Below, in pieces: positions 37,382-45,313 of a stretch of 64,000 nucleotides of DNA. The position numbers and the translations under genes are program-made. This stretch comes from Lachnospiraceae bacterium XBD2001 (GTDB lineage: Bacteria; Bacillota; Clostridia; Lachnospirales; Lachnospiraceae): the NCBI GenBank assembly GCA_900116395.1, contig FPAN01000002.1:434001-498000 (forward strand), given 5' to 3'. Position 1 is the first letter of the stretch. Each line of letters starts with the position of its first letter. Below the pieces are notes generated by a model. The model had not been told where the DNA came from and did no database searches. It saw only the letters and a list, made by a program, of their open reading frames with translations.

Positions 37382-39115
37382 ATGAAAATACTACAAACAG
37401 TTGTCGACGAGAACTTTACACAGACACTAGATCAATGGGCGGGTGAAATTCAGAAGAATTACTCCGCCTTATTTCATATTTTTGTGCCATATGAGCTAGA
37501 GGACGGATGGCAGCAGGTGCAGCAGGCTTATAGGGATTTGGAACAGGTTTTTCCACATCCGCAGTGCATCGGTTGCAGTGCCAATGGAGAGATTTATAAC
37601 GGCAGTATTACGGACGGGCAGATTGTTGTATCTGCAACAATTTGTGAAGATTCGGAGACCAGAATCGAGGTCCTTTCCTGTCAAGCGGTACGGGATTCTC
37701 TGGAACGGGATGCTCTGTTGGAGCGATTTTTGGAGATTCCGGACCTGCGTGGTATTGAGATTCTATCTGCCACAGATTATCAGCGGATGGAAGATGGCGG
37801 AAATTCACTGGACCGACTCCCGGCAGAGGTAGAGATTTTTGGCGGTGTTGCAGTCGGTGATGAGGCTCATCCGTCCTATGTCTTTGTAAATGGGGAAGCG
37901 TTCAGTACCGATGGCACTGTATTTGCCGTGTATAGTGGTTCGAATCTCCATATGGAAGCTACCCGTATGTTTGGATGGAAGGCCATCGGATATCCGTTTG
38001 AGGTGACCCGTTCCGAGGGACCGGTGGTATATGAACTGAATCACAAGCCGGCCTATGAGGTCTACAATCATTATTTGCATATCGATAAGGATAAGAACTT
38101 CTTCTACGAGGCCTTGGAATTCCCATGGGAAGTGGAAGTGGATGCCAATATGGACGGTTATATTCGTCACGCCAAGTCGGTCCGTGAGGATGGCGCCATT
38201 GTAATGTCTTCGGATATTCCAGAGGGGAGCCGCATCCGTATGACCTATGGAGATCCCCGTCGTATGATTGACCATACCAAGCGGGCAGGAGAGCGCATTC
38301 GCGCGTTTGCTCCGGATGCTTTGGTGCTGGTGAACTGTATGGGACGTAAGCTTTTTTGGGCAGAAAGATGCAATGACGAAGTGCGGGAACTGGCCAGATT
38401 TGCACCCTCCGTGGGCTTTAGCGCCTTAGGCGAAATCATGCGCTACAACTCCATTACGCTATTAAATAACCTGTCCATTGTGGCGGTTGCTATACGTGAA
38501 GGTGATGTGGCGAAGGAGATTGCGGTGGATGATTCCCATGTGGTGCAGACTGCAGAACTTCCGATTACCGCCCGACTTGCGATTTTTATTAATACCATTA
38601 CGGAAGAACTGATGGAGAAGAACCAGCAACTGAATGATATGCTCTTTAAGGCTTCCCATGATTATCTGACGGGAATGTATAATCGTGGTGCCATCGAAAG
38701 TATGATTTACAACACGTCCGAAGAGAACTGGTACTTGTTGATGTTCGACCTGGATGATTTCAAGCAGATTAATGATACTTATGGTCATGCGGAAGGCGAT
38801 GGGGTATTACAGGACATTGCCAACTATTTAGTGCCACAGGTCAAGAACAGCAATCGTATTGACGTGGGACGCTGGGGTGGCGAGGAATTCATGGTGCTTG
38901 GTCTTGGCTACACCCGGGCGGAGATTATGGAAATCGCGGAATGCATTCGAGAGCATGTGAAGAATCCGGAAGTCATGCATCGTCCGATTACGGTAAGTAT
39001 TGGGCTTACCAAGCATCAGCCCGGAGAAAGTGCCAAAGATGTCATTGACCGTGTGGATGCTTTACTATATCGGGCCAAGAACGAAGGCAAAGACCGTATT
39101 TGCAGTGATATTTAG
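37382..39115 (+). CDS. FIST sensor-GGDEF diguanylate cyclase
   Basis: The 577-residue protein has FIST_N (about 1-200, with CIGCSANGEIYNGSI) and FIST_C (about 210-370) sensor domains, thought to bind small ligands such as amino acids, followed by a GGDEF domain (about 405-575). The active signature is GGEEF at residues 499-503 in GRWGGEEFMVLG, with FDLDDFKQINDTYGHAEGD upstream. It should make c-di-GMP in response to a cytosolic ligand. ATG 37382 follows GGAGAG; an ATG five codons earlier lacks that spacing. Confidence 0.88.
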   Translation: MKILQTVVDENFTQTLDQWAGEIQKNYSALFHIFVPYELEDGWQQVQQAYRDLEQVFPHPQCIGCSANGEIYNGSITDGQIVVSATICEDSETRIEVLSCQAVRDSLERDALLERFLEIPDLRGIEILSATDYQRMEDGGNSLDRLPAEVEIFGGVAVGDEAHPSYVFVNGEAFSTDGTVFAVYSGSNLHMEATRMFGWKAIGYPFEVTRSEGPVVYELNHKPAYEVYNHYLHIDKDKNFFYEALEFPWEVEVDANMDGYIRHAKSVREDGAIVMSSDIPEGSRIRMTYGDPRRMIDHTKRAGERIRAFAPDALVLVNCMGRKLFWAERCNDEVRELARFAPSVGFSALGEIMRYNSITLLNNLSIVAVAIREGDVAKEIAVDDSHVVQTAELPITARLAIFINTITEELMEKNQQLNDMLFKASHDYLTGMYNRGAIESMIYNTSEENWYLLMFDLDDFKQINDTYGHAEGDGVLQDIANYLVPQVKNSNRIDVGRWGGEEFMVLGLGYTRAEIMEIAECIREHVKNPEVMHRPITVSIGLTKHQPGESAKDVIDRVDALLYRAKNEGKDRICSDI

Positions 39116-39144
39116 TTGAAAGCAAGGAAGGAAACAGATACAAT
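39116..39144 (+). promoter_or_regulatory. trpS promoter
   Basis: TTGAAA (39116-39121) and TACAAT (39139-39144) are spaced 17 bp, directly after the FIST-GGDEF stop. No T-box leader is present in the 36 nt that remain. Confidence 0.6.
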
Positions 39145-39180
39145 AATCTGTAGAATTTGTATCGATTGAGAGGGAAAATC

Positions 39181-40182
39181 ATGGAAGAACCAAAGAAAAG
39201 AATGTTATCCGGAATCCAGCCAAGCGGGGATTTGCACCTTGGCAACTATTTAGGTGCAATCAAGAACTGGTCATCCCGGGTTGATGAATATGAATGTTTC
39301 TATTTTATGGCTGATTTGCATACCATTACGGTACGCCAGGAGCCGGCTGAACTGCGTCGTCGCTCCCTACATCAGTTAGCACAGTATATTGCGTGTGGTT
39401 TGGACCCTGAGAAGAATGTGTTGTTTTTACAATCTATGGTGCCACAGCATGCACAGTTGGCATGGGTTTTGAACTGCTACACCATGTTCGGTGAGCTGTC
39501 CCGTATGACCCAGTTCAAGGATAAGTCCGCGAAGCACAAGGACAATATCAATGCCGGCCTTTTTACCTATCCTGCATTGATGGCTGCAGATATCCTTCTG
39601 TACCAGGCAGACTATGTTCCGGTTGGTGAGGACCAGAAGCAGCACGTGGAATTAACCCGTGACATTGCAACCCGTTTTAACAGCATCTACGGGGATGTGT
39701 TCAAGATTCCGGAGCCGCTGATTGCCAAGACCGGTGCACGTATCTACGGATTGACTACTCCGGGAGATAAGATGTCCAAGTCTGTTCCGGAGGGTTGTGT
39801 ATTCTTGATGGACGATCCGGACACCATCGCTCGCAAGTTCAAGCGTGCGGTCACCGATAGTGATACCGAGAACCCGGTTCGCTATGATAGAGAGAACAAG
39901 CCTGGCGTTGCCAACCTGATGAATATTTACTCTACCTTAACCGGTAAGACCTTCGAAGAAATCGAAGCAGAGTTTGCAGGCAAGGGATACGGGGTATTCA
40001 AGCCGGCTGTCGGTGAGGTCGTTATCGATGCTATGCGTCCGATTCGTGAAGAGGCAGAGCGTCTCATTAAGGATAAGGCTTACTTGGAAGATGTATATCG
40101 CAAGGGTGCAGAGCATGCGTCTTATGTTGCAAATAAAACATTGCGCAAGGTATACAAGAAGGTAGGCTTCTATCAAATTTAA
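39181..40182 (+). CDS. trpS: Tryptophanyl-tRNA synthetase
   Basis: This 333-residue class I synthetase charges tRNA-Trp. The HIGH-type motif is PSGDLHLGNYLGAIKNW near residue 14, and the KMSKS loop is GDKMSKS at about residues 196-202. YTMFGELSRMTQFKDKS and LMAADILLYQADYVPVGEDQ are typical of bacterial TrpS. ATG 39181 follows GAGAGGGAAAATC. The PilZ gene starts 17 bp after it. Confidence 0.97.
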   Translation: MEEPKKRMLSGIQPSGDLHLGNYLGAIKNWSSRVDEYECFYFMADLHTITVRQEPAELRRRSLHQLAQYIACGLDPEKNVLFLQSMVPQHAQLAWVLNCYTMFGELSRMTQFKDKSAKHKDNINAGLFTYPALMAADILLYQADYVPVGEDQKQHVELTRDIATRFNSIYGDVFKIPEPLIAKTGARIYGLTTPGDKMSKSVPEGCVFLMDDPDTIARKFKRAVTDSDTENPVRYDRENKPGVANLMNIYSTLTGKTFEEIEAEFAGKGYGVFKPAVGEVVIDAMRPIREEAERLIKDKAYLEDVYRKGAEHASYVANKTLRKVYKKVGFYQI

Positions 40183-40199
40183 TTCACTGGGGTGAAAAG

Positions 40200-40982
40200 A
40201 TGTTTATTAATCAGATTCAATCTCTGGAGGGGTACACATTGAAGTTATCTTCCGTGGACAATGAGACCGGAGAGCAGATTGATTTCGAATTACGCGTATG
40301 CGAGGATTCCGATAAGCTTGGCTCCATTGCGAAGAACTTGGGAACAGAATCCGCAAAACATTATATTGTGGTTGAGAATGTCATTTTTGACTCTAAAATG
40401 GTGAATTTTCAATCGGAGAAGGTTGCTAGTAGCTTATATTTGATTCTTGCTAACGGCAAGGTATATCGTTGGGCACCGGTTTCGGTGAATCCGATTCGCG
40501 TCAACGATAAGCCTTATGCTATGGTGCTTAAGAATACTACGGATGCGTCTTCTTTTAATCGCCGCAATTCCTTCCGTGTGTCGGTGGACCAGAGTGGCAA
40601 ATTAGATTGGAAGGGCTACGAATTCGAGATTCCTTGCTTCGTTCTGAATGTATGCCACGACGGAATAGCGGTTTCCGTGAAGGGTGTGAAGAATCTTCCC
40701 GGTGTGGGAGAGCATTGTAAGATTACCTGGAGCGATGGCACGAATTACGAGGTGGAAGGCATTGTCCGTCGTACCCAGCATCGCGTTGGAGACCAATATG
40801 TGATTGGTATGGTGTTAGCCAAGGAACCGGATGAGATTCGTTCCTTAATCCAGAGAATCCAGACATCCCGTGCTATTGCGGTAGACTTAACGGAAGAGAA
40901 GAAGGATAAGGGCGTTCGCCGCTTGGAGAACTGGGAACTGGAGAAAGACCTGGAGAAGAATGGTCTGATGCCGGGAGAATAA
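40200..40982 (+). CDS. PilZ domain c-di-GMP-binding protein
   Basis: The 260-residue cytoplasmic protein has a C-terminal PilZ domain (about 120-225): the arginine motif NRRNSFRVSV at about residue 120 and the second motif NVCHDGIAVSV, a variant of the D/N-x-S-x-x-G consensus. The N-terminal half resembles the YcgR-like flagellar brake domain in size but has no clear match. It probably senses c-di-GMP made or removed by the enzymes elsewhere in the window. It is close behind trpS. Confidence 0.78.
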   Translation: MFINQIQSLEGYTLKLSSVDNETGEQIDFELRVCEDSDKLGSIAKNLGTESAKHYIVVENVIFDSKMVNFQSEKVASSLYLILANGKVYRWAPVSVNPIRVNDKPYAMVLKNTTDASSFNRRNSFRVSVDQSGKLDWKGYEFEIPCFVLNVCHDGIAVSVKGVKNLPGVGEHCKITWSDGTNYEVEGIVRRTQHRVGDQYVIGMVLAKEPDEIRSLIQRIQTSRAIAVDLTEEKKDKGVRRLENWELEKDLEKNGLMPGE

Positions 40983-41032
40983 CGGATTCTGAACAGTTTT
41001 GATAGATTTTGAAAAAAGTTTTGAAAAAACTG

Positions 41033-41060
41033 TTGACATTCTAAAAAAACGGAGTATAAT
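41033..41060 (+). promoter_or_regulatory. Promoter of the riboswitch-MATE unit
   Basis: TTGACA (41033-41038) and TATAAT (41055-41060) match both consensus boxes, with a 16-bp spacer. Confidence 0.8.
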
Positions 41061-41067
41061 CAATTTT

Positions 41068-41135
41068 GTTGTTGTATATGTCTGAGAGATGGTCAGACGT
41101 TTCTACAAACTACCGATTTAGTTAACTACGACAAC
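41068..41135 (+). promoter_or_regulatory. Purine-class riboswitch aptamer, slightly divergent
   Basis: A three-way junction is readable. P1 pairs GTTGTT (41068-41073) with GACAAC (41130-41135). P2 pairs GTCTGA with TCAGAC, with loop GAGATGG. J2/3 is GTTTCTAC. P3 pairs AACTA with TAGTT, with loop CCGATT, and J3/1 is AACTACG. The loop GG and CC can form the known loop-loop contact. The C at 41129 sits where guanine-type aptamers carry C. Differences from consensus are the 6-nt L3 and A instead of G at the start of J3/1, so the ligand may not be guanine. Confidence 0.75.
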
Positions 41136-41170
41136 TTCTTCTTAGAACGGGAAGAAGTTGTCGTTTTTTA
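41128..41170 (+). terminator. Riboswitch-controlled terminator
   Basis: A 14-bp stem ACGACAACTTCTTC / GAAGAAGTTGTCGT is followed by TTTTT. Its left arm includes the 3' strand of P1, so ligand-bound aptamer and terminator exclude each other. This predicts that ligand turns the downstream gene on. Confidence 0.8.
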
Positions 41171-41244
41171 TTTGGAAAAATCAGTACGCAATGCGTCACT
41201 GTTTTTCATAAACTTTCTTTTTTTTACAATATTTTATGAAAAAG

Positions 41245-41292
41245 CACTCAGTCAATCTCTTAATTAACTCCGCTGACTGAGTGTATTTTTTT
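41245..41292 (+). terminator. Second intrinsic terminator before the MATE gene
   Basis: CACTCAGTCA (41245-41254) pairs with TGACTGAGTG (41274-41283) and TATTTTTTT follows, only 26 bp before the MATE start. An AT-rich inverted repeat TTTCATAAA/TTTATGAAA lies just upstream. It may be a second regulatory step or an insulator. Confidence 0.65.
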
Positions 41293-41317
41293 GTCTTAAA
41301 GGTGTAGAATATCCCTT

Positions 41318-42667
41318 ATGAATAAACAGAATCAAATTACCGAGGGGACCATTTGGAAGCAGATACTTTTGTTTTTCTTTCCAATATTATTGGGTTCCTT
41401 TTTTCAACAATTTTATAACACGATGGATGCCATTATCGTAGGACGGTTCGCGGGCAAGGAAGCGTTATCCTGTATTGCCGGTTCTTCCGCGCAGATTTCC
41501 AATTTCTTCGTTGGATTTTTCTCCGGATTGTCTGTGGGTGTCACTGTCATCATTGCTCAGTATTACGGGGCGAGAGATGAGAAGCGTATTGATCAGGCGT
41601 TGCATACGGCGTATGCCTTTTCTCTTTTGTTCGGATTGATTGGCGGCGGTTTGTGTGCGGTGCTGTGTCCGATTTTCCTGGGGTGGATGCAGACGCCACA
41701 GGCGATTTTTGGCGGATCCGTAACGTATCTTCGGATTTACTTCGGCGGTATGGTCTTCCTGTTGGTGTACAACATGGGCTCCGGAATCCTGCGTGCCATC
41801 GGAGATTCTAAGCGACCGCTGTATTTCCTTATGATTGGAACACTTACCAATGTGGTGTTGGATCTGTTCTTCGTTGGTAAGTTACACTTGGGCGTTCAGG
41901 GTGCGGCCATTGCCACCTTTATTTCCCAGGCAATTTCTGCAGTCCTAGTGACCTGGACCTTGATGTATCGCGTGGATGGAATGCAGCTGGTATTCCGTAA
42001 ATTACGTTTGGATCGTCATATGTTGCGTCGTATTATGCGGATTGGTTTGCCTTCCGCGATTGAGACCAGTACCTATAGCGTGTCCAATATCGTATTGCAG
42101 TCGGCCATGAACCGCATGGGCGTTGATGTGGTTGCCGCATGGGCGGCTCTTGGACGTATCGATGGATTGCAGTGGATGATTAACGGAGCCTTTGGTATGT
42201 CCATTACCACATTTGCAGGACAGAACTATGGTGCCGGCAAGATGGACCGTGTCCGCAAGGGTACATGGATTACCTTGGCCATGGGTGCTGTAACGTCTAT
42301 GGTATTTGGTGCCCTTTTGATTCGTTTCGGCGCTCCGGTATTTGGTATTTTCACACCGGATCCGAAGGTCATCGAGATTGGTATGCAGATGGCTTGCATC
42401 ATGGGACCGTTTTACTGGATTTTCTCTTTTATCGAGGCATTCTCCGGTTCCCGTCGTGCCCAGAACGACGTGCTGGTTCCAACGGTGATTTGCCTGGTTG
42501 GTATCTGTGCGGTGCGTATCGGATGGGTGGCAGTGCTTGGCGCCAAGGCTACGGTTGCAAGCCTGGTCTGGTGCTATCCGACAACCTGGATTGCAGGCGG
42601 TATTCTGATGACGATTTACTACTTGTACCGCACCTATGGAAAATCGGCGCATGGTGTGAACCGCTAG
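41318..42667 (+). CDS. MATE-family efflux transporter
   Basis: The 449-residue protein has about 12 membrane segments and the NorM/DinF-like N-terminus EGTIWKQILLFFFPILLGSF, then FQQFYNTMDAIIVGRFAGKE. The second half repeats the fold (SVSNIVLQSAMNRMGVDVVA). It exports organic compounds in exchange for Na+ or H+. The purine-type riboswitch upstream suggests that it exports a purine or purine-like compound when the ligand accumulates, as for other efflux pumps behind ON-type purine switches. The ribosome site is AAAGGTG. Confidence 0.9.
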   Translation: MNKQNQITEGTIWKQILLFFFPILLGSFFQQFYNTMDAIIVGRFAGKEALSCIAGSSAQISNFFVGFFSGLSVGVTVIIAQYYGARDEKRIDQALHTAYAFSLLFGLIGGGLCAVLCPIFLGWMQTPQAIFGGSVTYLRIYFGGMVFLLVYNMGSGILRAIGDSKRPLYFLMIGTLTNVVLDLFFVGKLHLGVQGAAIATFISQAISAVLVTWTLMYRVDGMQLVFRKLRLDRHMLRRIMRIGLPSAIETSTYSVSNIVLQSAMNRMGVDVVAAWAALGRIDGLQWMINGAFGMSITTFAGQNYGAGKMDRVRKGTWITLAMGAVTSMVFGALLIRFGAPVFGIFTPDPKVIEIGMQMACIMGPFYWIFSFIEAFSGSRRAQNDVLVPTVICLVGICAVRIGWVAVLGAKATVASLVWCYPTTWIAGGILMTIYYLYRTYGKSAHGVNR

Positions 42668-42677
42668 TTTACATCTA

Positions 42678-42706
42678 TTGACTACAAGTTCACATTTTTA
42701 TAGAAT
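42678..42706 (+). promoter_or_regulatory. Promoter of the XRE-type regulator gene
   Basis: TTGACT (42678-42683) and TAGAAT (42701-42706) have a 17-bp spacer. The leader that follows contains a 62-nt stem with ends AAGAATTC (42718) and GAATTCTT (ending 42779). Confidence 0.52.
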
Positions 42707-42780
42707 AATTACAACCAAAGAATTCATCCTTACTTCCTTGGATCGCAGTTGCGAGAAGGCTTCGTGCCTAGGAATTCTTC

Positions 42781-42803
42781 GTTTGTTAACCTTATTAACA
42801 AAC
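42781..42803. promoter_or_regulatory. Perfect palindrome, probable operator of the XRE-type regulator
   Basis: GTTTGTTAA-CCTTA-TTAACAAAC is a perfect 9+5+9 inverted repeat lying 22 bp upstream of the regulator's ATG and just before its ribosome site AAGGAGGA. Autoregulation is inferred. Confidence 0.5.
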
Positions 42804-42825
42804 ACCATTTAAGGAGGAATTCATT

Positions 42826-43149
42826 ATGGGATATCCAAGTATTGACATGATTGCAACGGGTGCACGTATCGAGAATTTGATGCGGGCGAACAATCTATCA
42901 GCTCGTCAAGTGGCTGACTTTATGGGATTTAAAGCACCCCAGGCGGTGTACAAATGGCTCCGCGGTGATTCGCTCCCTACATTGGATAACATGTGTGCAT
43001 TGAGCGTGCTCTTGCATACGAACATGGAAAGCATCCTCGTCCTCATGGGCGGGGATGTTTTTTTGTGCTCCCACAAGAAATCTTTGATTTCTTATGCCCC
43101 CGTGGGAGATGATAGCCAAAACCCTTGGTTGGTCAAGGACAAGCCCTAG
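42826..43149 (+). CDS. XRE-family helix-turn-helix regulator with repeat-derived C-terminus
   Basis: The 107-residue frame begins with a Cro/CI-type helix-turn-helix (residues about 8-65: ARIENLMRANNLSARQVADF, then MGFKAPQAVYKWLRGDSLPT). The last 19 residues, from base 43090, are encoded by repeat element E2. Residues about 80-107 look unrelated to the fold and contain no conserved pattern. The native protein may have ended nearer residue 75-85, with E2 inserted at the 3' end. AAGGAGGAATTCATT precedes ATG 42826. Confidence 0.75.
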   Translation: MGYPSIDMIATGARIENLMRANNLSARQVADFMGFKAPQAVYKWLRGDSLPTLDNMCALSVLLHTNMESILVLMGGDVFLCSHKKSLISYAPVGDDSQNPWLVKDKP

Positions 43150-43212
43150 CGGGTGCTTCGCATCCTTGACAAACCAAGGCGCTTGGCATTTTTGTTGGCA
43201 AGGGGCATAAGA
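43090..43212 (+). repeat. Multi-stem intergenic element E2 (core inverted relative to E1)
   Basis: An 11-bp terminal inverted repeat TCTTATGCCCC/GGGGCATAAGA encloses GCCAA/TTGGC and a long stem CCTTGGTTGGTCAAGGA (43123-43139) / TCCTTGACAAACCAAGG (43163-43179). The outer CCCCCGTGGGAGAT has the same orientation as in E1, but the core GTCAAGGATGCGAAGCACC is on the opposite strand. A further hairpin AAGAAATC/GATTTCTT lies at its left edge. The left part overlaps the 3' end of the XRE-type gene. Confidence 0.78.
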
Positions 43213-43269
43213 GTTATTGCAACTAGGAGCGCTTATTCCCGGTTCGGCCGGGCCGTGAAGGGGGCGAAA

Positions 43270-43596
43270 TCAGTATCCGCGAGCTGTGGGGGAGAATATA
43301 CTGAGATTTCTGCTAGTGGGCGGATGCCTTGGATAGCTGGAATCAGTATCTTCGGGCTGAGAAGAGGAGAATACTGAGATTTGCACTTGCGGGGGAATGT
43401 TGGAAGTGCGTGGAATCAGTATATATGCGCTGTGGGAAGTGAAATACTGATATTTGTGCTGGAGTACGAGGGCAGGAAACCCTTAGAATCAGTATCTAAG
43501 TGCTGTGGAGAAGTGGATACTGAAATTAGCTTCCTTGTCGCGATATTCGAAGTGGCCGGAATCAGTATTTGCATGTTGAGAGAAAGAAGATACTGA
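43270..43596 (+). repeat. Phased palindrome array B (five units, TCAGTAT family)
   Basis: Five 35-bp units with ends TCAGTAT and ATACTGA begin at 43270, 43343, 43416, 43489 and 43562; every step is 73 bp. Several units share an inner GCTGTGG and flanking GGAATCAGTAT / ATACTGAAATTTG. Array A 7 kb away is the same family and period. The region lies between elements E2 and E3. Confidence 0.9.
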
Positions 43597-43632
43597 AATT
43601 TGCCCTTTTCTGGACTTGGAATGGGGGAAAAG

Positions 43633-43805
43633 TTAGTGAAGCCCTGGAGAAGTGGGGTAGTTAACTAAAGAATTTAGGCTGAAGTGGACTTTGACAGGCT
43701 GAAATAAGGTCCGAATTTTAGTGAGAGCATGAAATCTGAGGATTTTCACTAATAGAAGTTGAGAAATGATTAGTGAAAATAATAAGAATCAGGCGATTTC
43801 ACTAA
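43633..43805 (+). repeat. Palindrome cluster with TTAGTGA stems (three units)
   Basis: Units of 35-36 bp with ends TTAGTGA and TCACTAA (TAACTAA in the first) begin at 43633, 43718 and 43770. Steps are 85 and 52 bp, about one helical turn more and two fewer than 73. The first follows array B by 71 bp. This is a third stem family with the same unit length. Confidence 0.75.
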
Positions 43806-43836
43806 AAATGCTATTTCGCCCCGTGGGACAATTATT

Positions 43837-43959
43837 CTCATGCCCCCTGCTAACAAAACTGCTGAGCAGATTGGAGGGTCAAGGGTGCTTGGCACCGCAA
43901 CGCGGCTTGCCCTTGATGCTCCAATGCGCTCAGTAAAATATAAGCAAAGGGGGCAGGAG
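43837..43959 (+). repeat. Multi-stem intergenic element E3
   Basis: Ends CTCATGCCCCCT and AGGGGGCAGGAG pair at 11 of 12 positions. Inside are CTGAGC/GCTCAG, ATTGGAG/CTCCAAT and the core TCAAGGG/CCCTTGA, with apical hairpins TGC-TTG-GCA and CCG-CAACG-CGG region. The core has the E1 orientation. It lies between the TTAGTGA palindromes and hisS. Confidence 0.76.
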
Positions 43960-43984
43960 ATTTGTAGCATCCCTTGCTAACATA

Positions 43985-43993
43985 TGTTATAAT
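43985..43993 (+). promoter_or_regulatory. Extended -10 promoter of hisS
   Basis: TGTTATAAT is an extended -10 (TGn plus TATAAT at 43988-43993). No convincing -35 is seen, as is usual for extended -10 promoters. It lies 26 bp after element E3. Confidence 0.45.
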
Positions 43994-44030
43994 GCCTATT
44001 TGGAATTTAGTATTTTAGAGGAGACAAGTT

Positions 44031-45290
44031 ATGGCATTGAGTAAGAAGCCTGTCAACGGAATGAGAGACATTCTCCCTCGTGAGATGGAGATTCGAGATT
44101 ACGTGACACAGGTGATTAAGGATACCTATCGTAGCTTCGGATTTACACCGATTGAGACTCCTTGCATGGAGAATATCGCGAACCTGTCCAACAAGCAGGG
44201 CGGTGAGAATGAGAAGCTGATTTTCAAAGTGTTGAAGCGTGGCGAGAAGCTGAAGCTTGAAGAAGCAAAGGAAGAGATGGACGTGGTGGATTTTGGTATG
44301 CGCTACGACTTGACGGTTCCGTTGTCCCGTTTCTATGCAAACAATGCCAATGACCTGCCAAGTCCTTTTAAGGCACTGCAGATGGGAAATGTATGGCGCG
44401 CAGATCGTCCACAGCGTGGTCGCTATCGTCAGTTTACCCAGTGCGATATCGATATCTTAGGTGAGCCAAGCAATCTTGCGGAGATCGAGTTGATTACTGC
44501 AACCACAACAACCCTTGGTAAGCTTGGATTCCATGACTTCGAGATTCGTATCAATGAGCGTCGAATCTTAAAGGCTATGGCGGCTTATGCCGGATTTGCA
44601 GAAGCAGATTTCGATGAGATTTTTATTTCCTTGGATAAGATGGATAAGATCGGCCTGGATGGCGTGTCCGAAGATCTTGTAAACCACGGCTATGATAAAG
44701 CTTCTATTGATAAGTACTTAGCGCTCTTTGATGAGCTTTCCGATAAGAAGGATGTTGCCGAGGGCGTAAGCTTCTTGGCAAATACTCTGGGTGAGTTCCT
44801 TGGTGAGGAAGTGGTTGCTTCCATGACAGAGATTGCTGCTGCAGTCAATGCAACCAAGGGTGCCAAGTTCGAGTTGGTATTCGATCCGACCTTGGTTCGT
44901 GGTATGAGCTATTACACCGGAACCATTTTCGAGATTGCCATTCCGGAATTCGGCGGAAGCTGCGGTGGCGGCGGACGTTACGATGAGATGATTGGTAAGT
45001 TTACCGGCCAGAACGTTCCGGCTTGCGGATTCTCTATTGGATTCGAGCGAATCATTCTTCTTCTGATGGAGTCCGGATTTGAAATCCCGGAGAGACCAAA
45101 GCGTGTAGCTTACCTGGTTGAGAAGAAGTATCCGGCTGAGAAGCTGGTTGGTGTTATGGAGCAGGCCAAGGCTGCTCGTGAAAATGGACAGCAGGTACTG
45201 GTTGTTCGTATGAATAAGAATAAGAAGTTCCAGAAGGAACAGCTCGAAGCGCAGGGCTACGAGGAGTTCGTGGAATTTTTCAATAATTAA
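44031..45290 (+). CDS. hisS: Histidyl-tRNA synthetase
   Basis: This 419-residue class II synthetase charges tRNA-His. Motif 2 region GNVWRADRPQRGRYRQFTQC, with DIDILGE following, and the HisRS-specific LVRGMSYYTGTIFEI are intact, as is GFSIGFERIILLL (motif 3). The C-terminal anticodon-binding domain covers about residues 330-419. ATG 44031 follows GAGGAGACAAGTT. aspS starts 24 bp downstream, the usual hisS-aspS pair. No T-box is seen in the leader. Confidence 0.97.
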   Translation: MALSKKPVNGMRDILPREMEIRDYVTQVIKDTYRSFGFTPIETPCMENIANLSNKQGGENEKLIFKVLKRGEKLKLEEAKEEMDVVDFGMRYDLTVPLSRFYANNANDLPSPFKALQMGNVWRADRPQRGRYRQFTQCDIDILGEPSNLAEIELITATTTTLGKLGFHDFEIRINERRILKAMAAYAGFAEADFDEIFISLDKMDKIGLDGVSEDLVNHGYDKASIDKYLALFDELSDKKDVAEGVSFLANTLGEFLGEEVVASMTEIAAAVNATKGAKFELVFDPTLVRGMSYYTGTIFEIAIPEFGGSCGGGGRYDEMIGKFTGQNVPACGFSIGFERIILLLMESGFEIPERPKRVAYLVEKKYPAEKLVGVMEQAKAARENGQQVLVVRMNKNKKFQKEQLEAQGYEEFVEFFNN

Positions 45291-45313
45291 TAAGAAGTAA
45301 GAGGAGATGTATT

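Noticed and set aside
44000..44030. T-box leader before hisS (and before trpS or ilvE)
   Set aside because: No specifier stem or GGTGGNACCGCG-like antiterminator is present; hisS and trpS leaders are too short.
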